5,241 nucleotides of DNA from contig JABDPK010000054.1 of the NCBI GenBank assembly GCA_013042795.1, positions 1-5,241 on the forward strand, given 5' to 3'. Of this stretch, positions 1 to 5,241 are shown piece by piece. The translations under genes and the position numbers were made by a program. This stretch comes from Saprospiraceae bacterium (GTDB lineage Bacteria > Bacteroidota > Bacteroidia > Chitinophagales > Saprospiraceae). Positions within the stretch are counted from its first letter, which is position 1. Each line of letters starts with the position of its first letter. Under the pieces are notes generated by a model, which was not told the origin of the DNA, made no database searches, and saw nothing but the letters and a program-made list of their open reading frames with translations.

Positions 1-194
1 GTCCATGGAACAGGTTTTCAAAAGAGCATAATGAAGAAGAATTCAGGGGGCATCCGGATTTCTATAAGTTAAGCAATGATGATTTTCAAAATATGGATGA
101 GGATCAGTTTAATAAACTGTTTGGAAAATCTGCAGTTAAAAGAACAGGATTTACAAGATTGAAAAATAACATCAAGTTTTTAAATAAGGATTAG
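1..194 (+). CDS. queG: Epoxyqueuosine reductase, C-terminal end (partial)
   Basis: The gene is cut by the left edge of the window; 63 codons and a TAG stop (192-194) remain, read from position 3. The fragment opens with PWNRFSKEH. The two bases before it (GT) fit a preceding TGT Cys codon, giving the CPWN motif that closes the ferredoxin-like [4Fe-4S] region of QueG. It ends with a KLFGKSAVKRTGFTRLKNN segment typical of the QueG C-terminus. QueG is a cytoplasmic, cobalamin-dependent iron-sulphur enzyme that reduces epoxyqueuosine to queuosine at the wobble base of GUN-anticodon tRNAs. The catalytic and cobalamin-binding parts lie outside the window, so I cannot judge whether the whole gene is intact. 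It is followed after one base by uvrC, which suggests an operon. The main uncertainty is only the missing N-terminal part. Confidence 0.92.
   Translation, partial: PWNRFSKEHNEEEFRGHPDFYKLSNDDFQNMDEDQFNKLFGKSAVKRTGFTRLKNNIKFLNKD
186..190 (+). promoter_or_regulatory. Candidate ribosome binding site of uvrC inside the queG end
   Basis: AAGGA lies in the last codons of queG, five bases before the TTG at 196. It supports the TTG start. Bacteroidota rarely rely on Shine-Dalgarno pairing, so termination-reinitiation from the queG stop may matter as much as this site. Confidence 0.4.
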
Positions 195-195
195 T

Positions 196-1989
196 TTGAC
201 CACAGAAGATTATAAAAAATTAGCATCGAAAATCCCGAAGGAACCCGGGGTTTACAGATTCATTGATGCCAATGATATTATAATTTATGTAGGTAAGGCA
301 AAAAACCTAAAGAACCGCCTGTCATCTTACTTTGGTGAAAAAAAACACCAGCAATACAAGACTAAAACACTCGTAAAAAATGCTGTTCGATTTGAGTATA
401 CTGTTGTGGAAACGGAACAGGATGCGCTTTTACTTGAAAATACACTGATCAAGAAACTGCAACCCAGGTATAATGTCATGCTGAAAGACGGCAAGACTTA
501 TGTGTATATCGTCGTAAAGAAAGAACGATTTCCCAGGGTAATATTTACGCGCAAGGTAATCAGGGACGGATCTTATTATTTTGGTCCATATACATCAAAA
601 TACCAGGCTAATATCCTGCTAGAGATTATAAAGAAATTATTCCAGTTAAGAACTTGTAATCTGAATCTTTCAGAGGAAAATATTGAAAAAGGCAAATTCA
701 AGGTTTGCCTGGAATATCATATAAAAAATTGTCTTGGTCCATGTGTAGGATTAGAGAGTGCCGAGGAGTATGATCAAAAAATCATACAGGTCAGAAATAT
801 TCTCAAAGGGCATATAAAACCTGTGAAGGATTATATCAAATCAAGAATAGAGCATTATGCTTCGAATCTTGAATTTGAAATGGCACATGAATTCAAGGAA
901 AAATTACAGACGCTTGAAAATTACCAGTCTAAGTCCACTGTGGTGAATACAACCATCAAAGATGCTGATGTATTCAATATCAAGTCTGATGAAACAATGT
1001 CCTATGTTTCTTATTTGAAAATTGTCAATGGTGCATTAATCAATTCAGATAACCTGGAATTAAAAAAGAACCTGAATGATAATGAGGATGATCTGTTGAT
1101 TTTTTCAATTGCCTATCTCCGGGAGAAATTTAACAGTATTGCTCCTGAGGTGATCATTCCAAGAAAACTAAGATTGATTGATAATGCTGAGGTGACTGTC
1201 CCGCAGCGTGGTGATAAAAAACATCTTCTGGATCTGGCAGAGAAGAACCTGAAGTATTTCATTTTGCAAAAGAAGAAAGAAGAAATCAATAAAACACGCA
1301 AACAGACCAGTGCTGAGAGAATACTGAAAACCATGAAGGAGGATCTGCAATTGGATGATCTGCCTTATCATATTGAGTGTTTCGATAATTCCAATCTGCA
1401 GGGATCTGATCCTGTGGCCAGTTGTGTTGTTTTCAAAAACGCCAAACCATCAAAGAAGGATTACAGGAAATTCAATATTAAAACCGTCATAGGCCCGGAT
1501 GATTTTGCATCCATGAAGGAAGTTGTTTCAAGAAGATATAAGCGATTGCTTGAAGAAAAGCAGAACCTTCCCCAGCTTGTCATCATTGATGGAGGCAAGG
1601 GCCAGCTTAATGCGGCATACGATATTTTAAAATCCCTGGGACTGGAAGAAAAAATCAAGCTGATAGGCATTGCGAAGCGCCTTGAAGAAATTTTTTTTCC
1701 GGATGATCCTATTCCACTTTATATCAATAAGAAATCTGAATCGCTTAAACTAATACAACAGTTACGTAACGAAGCACATCGCTTCGCCATAAATTTTCAT
1801 CGTGACCAGCGTTCACGTAAAGCACTTGGAACCGAATTGACGGATATTCCTGGGATAGGGGAGAAGACGGCACAACGACTATTGCAAACCTACGGTTCGG
1901 TTAAAAAGATTAAGGCAACACCAGTCAAGGATATCGAGCAAACATTCGGAAAATCTATCGCTGATAAACTGGTGTCCTATTTTGGGTGA
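196..1989 (+). CDS. uvrC: UvrABC excinuclease subunit C
   Basis: This is the dual-incision nuclease of nucleotide excision repair; UvrB-bound damaged DNA is cut 3' and then 5' of the lesion. The 597-residue length is normal and all domains are present. The GIY-YIG nuclease has GVY at 18-20, YVG at 31-33, Arg41 and the likely metal ligand Glu81. Four cysteines (154, 171, 179, 183) form the conserved cluster now considered an iron-sulphur site in UvrC. The UVR (UvrB-binding) motif lies at about 206-241. The RNase H-like 5'-incision domain shows DNSN (Asp397), IDGGKGQ (Asp465) and EAHRFA (His528). A helix-hairpin-helix region spans 548-597 (DIPGIGEKTA). The start is TTG: a stop codon lies four codons upstream in frame and the first in-frame ATG is at codon 95, inside the GIY-YIG domain. 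One base separates it from queG, and no terminator follows it before gltX. Confidence 0.97.
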   Translation: MTTEDYKKLASKIPKEPGVYRFIDANDIIIYVGKAKNLKNRLSSYFGEKKHQQYKTKTLVKNAVRFEYTVVETEQDALLLENTLIKKLQPRYNVMLKDGKTYVYIVVKKERFPRVIFTRKVIRDGSYYFGPYTSKYQANILLEIIKKLFQLRTCNLNLSEENIEKGKFKVCLEYHIKNCLGPCVGLESAEEYDQKIIQVRNILKGHIKPVKDYIKSRIEHYASNLEFEMAHEFKEKLQTLENYQSKSTVVNTTIKDADVFNIKSDETMSYVSYLKIVNGALINSDNLELKKNLNDNEDDLLIFSIAYLREKFNSIAPEVIIPRKLRLIDNAEVTVPQRGDKKHLLDLAEKNLKYFILQKKKEEINKTRKQTSAERILKTMKEDLQLDDLPYHIECFDNSNLQGSDPVASCVVFKNAKPSKKDYRKFNIKTVIGPDDFASMKEVVSRRYKRLLEEKQNLPQLVIIDGGKGQLNAAYDILKSLGLEEKIKLIGIAKRLEEIFFPDDPIPLYINKKSESLKLIQQLRNEAHRFAINFHRDQRSRKALGTELTDIPGIGEKTAQRLLQTYGSVKKIKATPVKDIEQTFGKSIADKLVSYFG

Positions 1990-1994
1990 TTTGT

Positions 1995-2091
1995 TAATGC
2001 CTTAATGCCTTAATGCCTCAATGCCTCAATGCCTCAATGCCATAATGTCTTAATGTCTCAAATGCCTTATTGTTTTAATGCTTTAATGTGA
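1995..2091 (+). repeat. Degenerate 8-bp tandem repeat array, consensus YAATGCCT
   Basis: About 12 head-to-tail units start five bases after the uvrC stop. Units 1-3 are TAATGCCT, units 4-5 CAATGCCT, unit 6 CAATGCCA and units 7-8 TAATGTCT. Unit 9 is CAAATGCCT, with one extra base. Units 10-12 are increasingly diverged (TATTGTTT, TAATGCTT, TAATGTGA). Neighbouring units share the same variants, which fits local duplication by slippage or unequal exchange. The period is not a multiple of three and the array lies between two complete genes, so it is not coding. I see no dyad symmetry inside the unit and no T-tract terminator. Its function is unknown. Confidence 0.93.
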
Positions 2092-2137
2092 TTATAAGTC
2101 ATTAATTATTTTACGACCTTTGGGCAAAATGTTCAAT

Positions 2138-3658
2138 ATGAATCAAGATGTCAGAGTAAGATTCGCACCAAGTCCGACTGGACCCCTTCATATCGGAGGT
2201 GTTCGAACAGCCTTATACAATTATCTGTATGCGAAGAAAATGGGTGGTGTATTCGTTTTAAGGATTGAAGATACCGATCAGACGAGGTATATCCCCGGTG
2301 CTGAGGATTATATCAGGGAATCTTTGGAATGGTTGGGTTTGACTCCCCAGGAAGGTCCCGGATATGGGGGAGAATATGGTCCATACAGGCAGTCTGAAAG
2401 AAAAGAATTATATCAGAAATATGCACAACAACTTGTTGATAATGGACATGCATACTATGCTTTTGACACACCTGAGGAATTGGAAGCCATGCGTGAACGC
2501 GAAGCTGCGAAAGGTTTTCATTCAGCAAAGTATGATCATCGTGTAAGAATGAACATGAAGAACAGCATGAGCTTGACGACAGAAGAGACCAAAGCTTTTC
2601 TTGACAAAGGCGAAAATGTAACGATCAGGTTAAAAGTACCTGAAAATGAAACAGTGACTTTTAATGATATTGTAAGGGAGGAAGTTTCTTTTGAGACCAA
2701 TGAACTGGATGATAAGGTTATCCTGAAAAAAGATGGTATGCCTACTTACCATCTGGCCAATATTGTCGATGATCACCTTATGAAGATATCTCATGTGATA
2801 AGAGGAGAAGAATGGTTGTCAAGTACAGCACATCATGTGCTTTTGTACCGGTTTTTCGATTGGCAGCCCCCGGTATTCACGCATTTACCCCTGATTTTAA
2901 AGCCGACAGGTAAAGGGAAGCTTAGTAAAAGAGATGGTGCCAAATTTGGTTTTCCTGTATTTCCAATTCAATGGAATGGTGATGATGAAACATATCATGG
3001 ATTCAGGGAAGAAGGGTATGATCCTGAAGCATTGTTGAATTTCCTTGTTTTACTTGGATGGAATCCCGGGAATGATGAGGAAATCATGGATAGTGAACGT
3101 ATGACCGAACTTTTTTCACTTGATAAAATCATTAAGAGCGGGGCCAGGTTCGATGTCGATAAAGCTTTATGGTTTAACCATCAATATATCCTGGTTTCTG
3201 AACCAGGTGATTTACTTGACCCTGTTAAAAACCAGATGGTTAAATATCTTGACACCTTGCCTGGTGATGAATACTTATTAAAGGTGATTCAACTTTTGCA
3301 ATCCAGGGTCCACAGTTATGACGATTTCTTTAAAGAAGGAGAATTTTTTTATAAGGCACCAAAAAGCTACGATGAGAAGCAGGTCCTGAAACGATATCAT
3401 CCTGAAAGCGATACAAATTTTAATTCTATTCTTGATCTCATAGATAAAAACCAGGATTCATCAGAGCAGATGGCGAATGCAGTCAAACAATTCCTTTCAG
3501 ATAATGAACTTAAAATGGGCGTTTATCTGCCTTTGTTAAGAATTATGATGTGTGGTAGTCTGAAAGGTCCGGACCTTTTTGAGATCATTCAACTCCTTGG
3601 ATATGATGAAGTAAAGACAAGGATGGAATCCGCTTTGAAGGTTTTTAAAAGCTATTGA
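2138..3658 (+). CDS. gltX: Glutamyl-tRNA synthetase
   Basis: This cytoplasmic class I aminoacyl-tRNA synthetase charges tRNA-Glu with glutamate using ATP. From the ATG at 2138 it has 506 residues, close to the family length. The Rossmann catalytic core begins with RFAPSPTGPLHIGG, with the HIGH-type motif HIGG at 18-21. The KMSKS-type loop is KLSKR at 261-265. It is followed by an insertion at about 270-288 (FGFPVFPIQWNG...) that E. coli-type enzymes lack and that I associate with Bacteroidota GltX. The cysteine cluster that binds zinc in E. coli GltX is absent, as in many bacterial homologues. The C-terminal third is the helical anticodon-binding region. An upstream TTG (2120) and ATG (2129) are in frame, but 2138 gives the usual short MNQxVRVRFAPSPTG beginning. 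From this window I cannot tell whether it also charges tRNA-Gln. It ends two bases from an opposing gene. Confidence 0.97.
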   Translation: MNQDVRVRFAPSPTGPLHIGGVRTALYNYLYAKKMGGVFVLRIEDTDQTRYIPGAEDYIRESLEWLGLTPQEGPGYGGEYGPYRQSERKELYQKYAQQLVDNGHAYYAFDTPEELEAMREREAAKGFHSAKYDHRVRMNMKNSMSLTTEETKAFLDKGENVTIRLKVPENETVTFNDIVREEVSFETNELDDKVILKKDGMPTYHLANIVDDHLMKISHVIRGEEWLSSTAHHVLLYRFFDWQPPVFTHLPLILKPTGKGKLSKRDGAKFGFPVFPIQWNGDDETYHGFREEGYDPEALLNFLVLLGWNPGNDEEIMDSERMTELFSLDKIIKSGARFDVDKALWFNHQYILVSEPGDLLDPVKNQMVKYLDTLPGDEYLLKVIQLLQSRVHSYDDFFKEGEFFYKAPKSYDEKQVLKRYHPESDTNFNSILDLIDKNQDSSEQMANAVKQFLSDNELKMGVYLPLLRIMMCGSLKGPDLFEIIQLLGYDEVKTRMESALKVFKSY

Positions 3659-3660
3659 TT

Positions 3661-3987
3661 CTATTTAAGCGTCATCGTAAATTCCATGGCCAGTTCTGTC
3701 AGATCTTCCCATAGATTGGATTCGTTATGATCCACAACATACCAGCCTTTTAACGGTGGCTTGGTCTTAAACGGGCTTAATGGTTTAGCATTCATTAAAC
3801 CAAACGAGCCTGGTTTGAAGTCTGGTCCAAGCCTGAATCCCATGGTTTCTTTATGGTAAAATGCAAAGATCTTATTATTATATTTTAGTCCAGGGGAACT
3901 CATCATCTTTCCTTTAACGACTCCATGTCTTTCGAAAGAAAATCTTTCTGCTATTATATTAAATTGATCTAAATAATTATTACTCAT
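3661..3987 (-). CDS. Small protein resembling the TfoX/Sxy N-terminal domain
   Basis: A 108-residue soluble protein with no signal peptide or membrane segment. The pattern resembles single-domain TfoX/Sxy N-terminal-like proteins: GKMM at 26-29, PG at 32-33, KIFAF at 39-43, FRLG at 51-54, PF at 72-73, GWYVV at 81-85, then a C-terminal helix (NLWEDLTELAMEF). In gammaproteobacteria the full-length relative Sxy/TfoX activates competence genes, but stand-alone domains like this one occur widely and have no settled role, so no competence function should be inferred. The ATG at 3985-3987 is the natural start; the next methionines (28, 29) lie inside the GKMM motif. No clear ribosome binding site or consensus promoter is seen. 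It is convergent with gltX, with a two-base gap, and lies downstream of the cutC-like gene on the same strand. The gene call is firm; the family assignment is moderate and from pattern memory only. Confidence 0.6.
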   Translation of the reverse strand: MSNNYLDQFNIIAERFSFERHGVVKGKMMSSPGLKYNNKIFAFYHKETMGFRLGPDFKPGSFGLMNAKPLSPFKTKPPLKGWYVVDHNESNLWEDLTELAMEFTMTLK

Positions 3988-4072
3988 ATAAAAGCATCGA
4001 ATGATTAGAAATAAAATTTGAGAATATTCAAATAGTATATTTTTTAATATATATTAGCATCCAGAATCGCTC

Positions 4073-4111
4073 TTGAGTGATTCAATCCTAAATTAAGATT
4101 TAATTACTCAA
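4073..4111 (+). other. Stem-loop in the intergenic region, upstream of a terminator-like hairpin
   Basis: TTGAGTGATT (4073-4082) pairs with AATTACTCAA (4102-4111), giving ten pairs with one G-U wobble on the + strand. After a C/T mismatch the stem continues with AATC/GATT (4084-4087 with 4097-4100), closing a nine-base loop. The wobble would be an A-C mismatch on the minus strand, so the fold is slightly better as + strand RNA. The rest of 3988-4130 is AT-rich and shows no gene. Confidence 0.45.
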
Positions 4112-4116
4112 TCTCG

Positions 4117-4150
4117 AAGGTCGATTTTAACTAATCGACCTTTTTATTTT
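4117..4150 (+). terminator. Terminator-like hairpin overlapping the cutC 3' end
   Basis: AAGGTCGATT (4117-4126) and AATCGACCTT (4133-4142) form a perfect 10-bp stem with a six-base loop. On the + strand it runs into TTTTTATTTT (4141-4150). On the minus strand the stem is followed by CGAGATTGAG, without a T-tract, so as an intrinsic terminator it points only to the right. The cutC stop codon (TAG, complement of 4131-4133) lies at the loop/stem junction. No + strand coding gene precedes it closely; gltX ends about 460 bases away, behind the opposing TfoX-like gene. Confidence 0.6.
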
Positions 4151-4766
4151 CAACTACTTTTCGGCCATGGTAATATTCAGCACCTATTTTTTTATGCAGG
4201 TATTGAAGATTTTCTTGTGTCACTTTCCCTGCAACTATCAATTGTAATTTATGACCGCAGGCTTTTTTCATTTTAGTCAGCATGTCAATACCTTTGATGG
4301 CCTCTGCTTTTTGGCCTGAGCTGAGTATGTATTTGATATTTGGAAAGTTTTTAAGCTTTGTGATTTCTTCCAATGGGTATTCACATAAGTCAATCGCCTT
4401 ATGTATAGTTACATCCAGGGGTGATGCCCATTTTGCGACTTCTGAAATTAATTCCAGATCCAGTCTTTTGTCCTTCAATGCACCAAATACAATCCCGTTT
4501 ATATTATGTGTTTTAAATGTATTGATTTGATGTCTAATGAGAATGGAATCGGTTTCTGAATATTCGAATCCGTTATGATGCGGCCTGATCATGACTTTCA
4601 CAGGTATATCCACATGTTTAAGGATTTGTCTAAGCAGATCTATTGAAGGGGTGAGTCCATCGAGATCCAGTCTGGAGCATAATTCTAGCTGATGGGCACC
4701 ATTTTGTTGCGAAATGACTGCTTCATCAAGACTTTCAATACAGGATTCCAGGAAATATTCATACAT
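4131..4766 (-). CDS. cutC: CutC family protein (TIM barrel), short form
   Basis: The protein matches the CutC family along its length: LESCIESLDEA near the N-terminus, ELC (28-30) with DGLTPS (36-41), KVMIRP (57-62) followed by FEYSE, GIVFGAL (91-97), DVTIHKAID (118-126), ILSSGQKAEA (147-156) and GAEYYHGRKV near the end. CutC is a cytoplasmic TIM-barrel protein historically linked to copper handling. In E. coli that phenotype has been attributed to an sRNA (MicL) made from the cutC locus, so the protein's own role is uncertain. Here the RPRGGDF loop reads RPHHNGF. At 211 residues it lacks the roughly 40-residue C-terminal part of the 248-residue E. coli protein. I chose the ATG at 4764-4766 because MYEYFLESC matches the family start; the 49 codons further upstream are unlike CutC and would run through the rpsU promoter and coding region. 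The gene is divergent from rpsU. Confidence 0.85.
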   Translation of the reverse strand: MYEYFLESCIESLDEAVISQQNGAHQLELCSRLDLDGLTPSIDLLRQILKHVDIPVKVMIRPHHNGFEYSETDSILIRHQINTFKTHNINGIVFGALKDKRLDLELISEVAKWASPLDVTIHKAIDLCEYPLEEITKLKNFPNIKYILSSGQKAEAIKGIDMLTKMKKACGHKLQLIVAGKVTQENLQYLHKKIGAEYYHGRKVVENKKVD

Positions 4767-4778
4767 TTTTTCAGGATA

Positions 4779-4809
4779 TTGCAATGTTAAATGATAATAA
4801 TTATATTTG
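4779..4809 (+). promoter_or_regulatory. Bacteroidota-type promoter of rpsU
   Basis: TTG at 4779-4781 is followed after 20 bases by TATATTTG at 4802-4809, an exact match to the TAnnTTTG -7 element of the Bacteroidota primary sigma factor, with the expected -33 TTG spacing. Transcription should start near 4815, leaving a leader of about 20 bases before the rpsU ATG. This placement also argues against a TTG start for rpsU at 4807, which falls inside the -7 box. Confidence 0.8.
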
Positions 4810-4836
4810 CGCCTCAATTTTAAAAGAAAAACGTTT

Positions 4837-5025
4837 ATGATCATAGTTAATGTAAAAAGCGAAGAGTCAATTGATAGAGCTCTCAAAAGGTATAAGAGGA
4901 AATTTAAATCCACAAAAACCTTGAAAGAAATACGTAGAAGAAAGAATTATACAAAACCTTCTGTTCAGAGAAGGAACGAAGTTCTAAATGCAGAATACAG
5001 GGAAAAAATGTTTGGTGACAAATAG
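4837..5025 (+). CDS. rpsU: 30S ribosomal protein bS21
   Basis: A 62-residue, strongly basic protein starting MIIVNVKSEESIDRALKRYKR, the typical bS21 beginning, followed by a basic helical stretch (KEIRRRKNYTKPSVQRR). bS21 sits on the 30S platform near the 3' end of 16S rRNA. In Flavobacterium, bS21 with bS18 and bS6 holds the anti-Shine-Dalgarno tail in a pocket; Tyr54 here falls where I recall a tail-contacting tyrosine in that structure. The ATG at 4837 is chosen over an in-frame TTG at 4807, which lies in the promoter. Upstream of the ATG there is only an A-rich AAAAGAAAAA stretch and no strong Shine-Dalgarno sequence. The gene has its own promoter and a terminator 22 bases after the stop, so it is probably monocistronic. 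Confidence 0.95.
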   Translation: MIIVNVKSEESIDRALKRYKRKFKSTKTLKEIRRRKNYTKPSVQRRNEVLNAEYREKMFGDK

Positions 5026-5047
5026 ATCATAAATGGTTCACCAAACT

Positions 5048-5088
5048 AAAAGAGACTGTATGATAACATACAGTCTCTTTTTATTTTT
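5048..5088. terminator. Strong intrinsic terminator after rpsU, probably bidirectional
   Basis: A perfect 15-bp stem, AAAAGAGACTGTATG (5048-5062) with CATACAGTCTCTTTT (5067-5081), closes a four-base ATAA loop. It continues on the + strand into a T-rich tail to 5088. Read on the minus strand the stem ends in CTCTTTTAGTTT, a shorter T-run. It therefore terminates rpsU and may also serve the converging beta-barrel gene, whose stop is 16 bases away. Confidence 0.92.
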
Positions 5089-5103
5089 CTGAAAATCCAA
5101 TCA

Positions 5104-5241
5104 TCAGGAACCTCCCATTCCACCGCCGCCTTGCTGGCCTCCCTGGTTACCTCCTCCACCTTCTCCTTGCTTAAGATCTGAATTTCTAATCTTGGATTTT
5201 CTTTCTTTAAAGTCTACTTTCCCAAATTTGTATCTGAAGTT
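5104..5241 (-). CDS. C-terminal end of a probable outer-membrane beta-barrel protein (partial)
   Basis: Only the last 45 codons and the TGA stop (complement of 5104-5106) are in the window. The fragment starts NFRYKFGKVDF, the alternating aromatic pattern of a terminal beta-strand with the YxFG-type ending common in Bacteroidota TonB-dependent receptor-like and 'outer membrane beta-barrel family' proteins. A basic stretch (KERKSKIR) follows, then a low-complexity Gly/Gln tail (GEGGGGNQGGQQGGGGMGGS). Such hydrophilic tails after the last strand are familiar in this group; their role is not known to me. With the barrel and plug outside the window, neither substrate nor exact family can be given. 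The frame is supported by the absence of stops, the strand-like motif and the convergent terminator just downstream. It could instead belong to another Gly-rich-tailed surface protein. Confidence 0.6.
   Translation of the reverse strand, partial: NFRYKFGKVDFKERKSKIRNSDLKQGEGGGGNQGGQQGGGGMGGS

Noticed and set aside
1995..2091. CRISPR array or coding repeat
   Set aside because: The 8-bp units are contiguous without spacers, and the period is not a multiple of three.
2115..2122. GACCTTTG as a -7 promoter element for gltX
   Set aside because: It has one mismatch to TAnnTTTG and no TTG about 20 bases upstream, so it is too weak to annotate.
2120..2137. Upstream in-frame gltX starts (TTG 2120, ATG 2129)
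   Set aside because: They add residues not typical of GltX; no ribosome binding site favours them. ATG 2129 remains possible.
4078..4088. GATTCAATCC-like string suggesting a tRNA T-arm
   Set aside because: No acceptor, D or anticodon stems of proper spacing surround it; it is part of the 4073-4111 stem-loop.
4282..4530. Plus-strand open frame of 82 codons inside cutC
   Set aside because: It is a shadow of the conserved cutC-like gene, with no recognisable family pattern or start signal.
4782..4789. Minus-strand TAACATTG as a promoter element for the cutC-like gene
   Set aside because: It has one mismatch to TAnnTTTG, and the nearest upstream TTG is about 25 bases away, longer than usual.
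4807..4836. Alternative TTG start of rpsU adding ten residues
   Set aside because: The TTG lies inside the -7 promoter element, and bS21 proteins of this type begin MIIV.
4767..4913. N-terminal extension of the cutC-like reading frame (49 extra codons)
   Set aside because: It is antisense to the rpsU promoter and first codons, does not resemble CutC, and the family-like N-terminus begins at the ATG at 4764-4766.

Overview
The window looks like a chromosomal segment of an AT-rich member of the Bacteroidota, probably an uncultured Bacteroidales-like lineage. Four things support this. A promoter upstream of rpsU matches the Bacteroidota pattern TTG-N20-TAnnTTTG. GltX carries a short insertion after its KLSKR motif that I associate with this phylum. 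The bS21 protein is short and of the Bacteroidota type. The window also ends in the tail of an outer-membrane beta-barrel protein. Most start sites lack a strong Shine-Dalgarno sequence, which is usual for the phylum.

Layout, left to right. Positions 1-194 are the 3' end of queG (epoxyqueuosine reductase, + strand). After one spacer base comes a complete uvrC (196-1989, TTG start), so these two genes are probably co-transcribed and translationally coupled. The uvrC-gltX spacer (1990-2137) is dominated by about 12 tandem copies of an 8-bp unit, TAATGCCT or CAATGCCT, which decay towards gltX. gltX (2138-3658, glutamyl-tRNA synthetase) follows and runs tail-to-tail, two bases apart, into a small minus-strand gene resembling the TfoX/Sxy N-terminal domain (3661-3987).

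Positions 3988-4130 hold no gene but contain a compact + strand arrangement: one hairpin (4073-4111), then a terminator-like hairpin with a T-rich tail (4117-4150). No + strand gene is seen nearby to use it, so a small RNA is a possibility. A short cutC-like gene (4131-4766, minus strand) follows; its stop codon lies in the terminator-like hairpin. rpsU (bS21, 4837-5025) is divergent from it, with its own promoter and a strong, probably bidirectional terminator (5048-5088). The window closes with the C-terminal end of a beta-barrel protein with a Gly/Gln-rich tail (5104-5241, minus strand).

The genes are mostly housekeeping: tRNA modification, nucleotide excision repair, tRNA charging and ribosome assembly. 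They do not form a single pathway, and I see no defence system, mobile element or CRISPR array. The least explained parts are the octanucleotide array and the two-hairpin element in front of the cutC 3' end.
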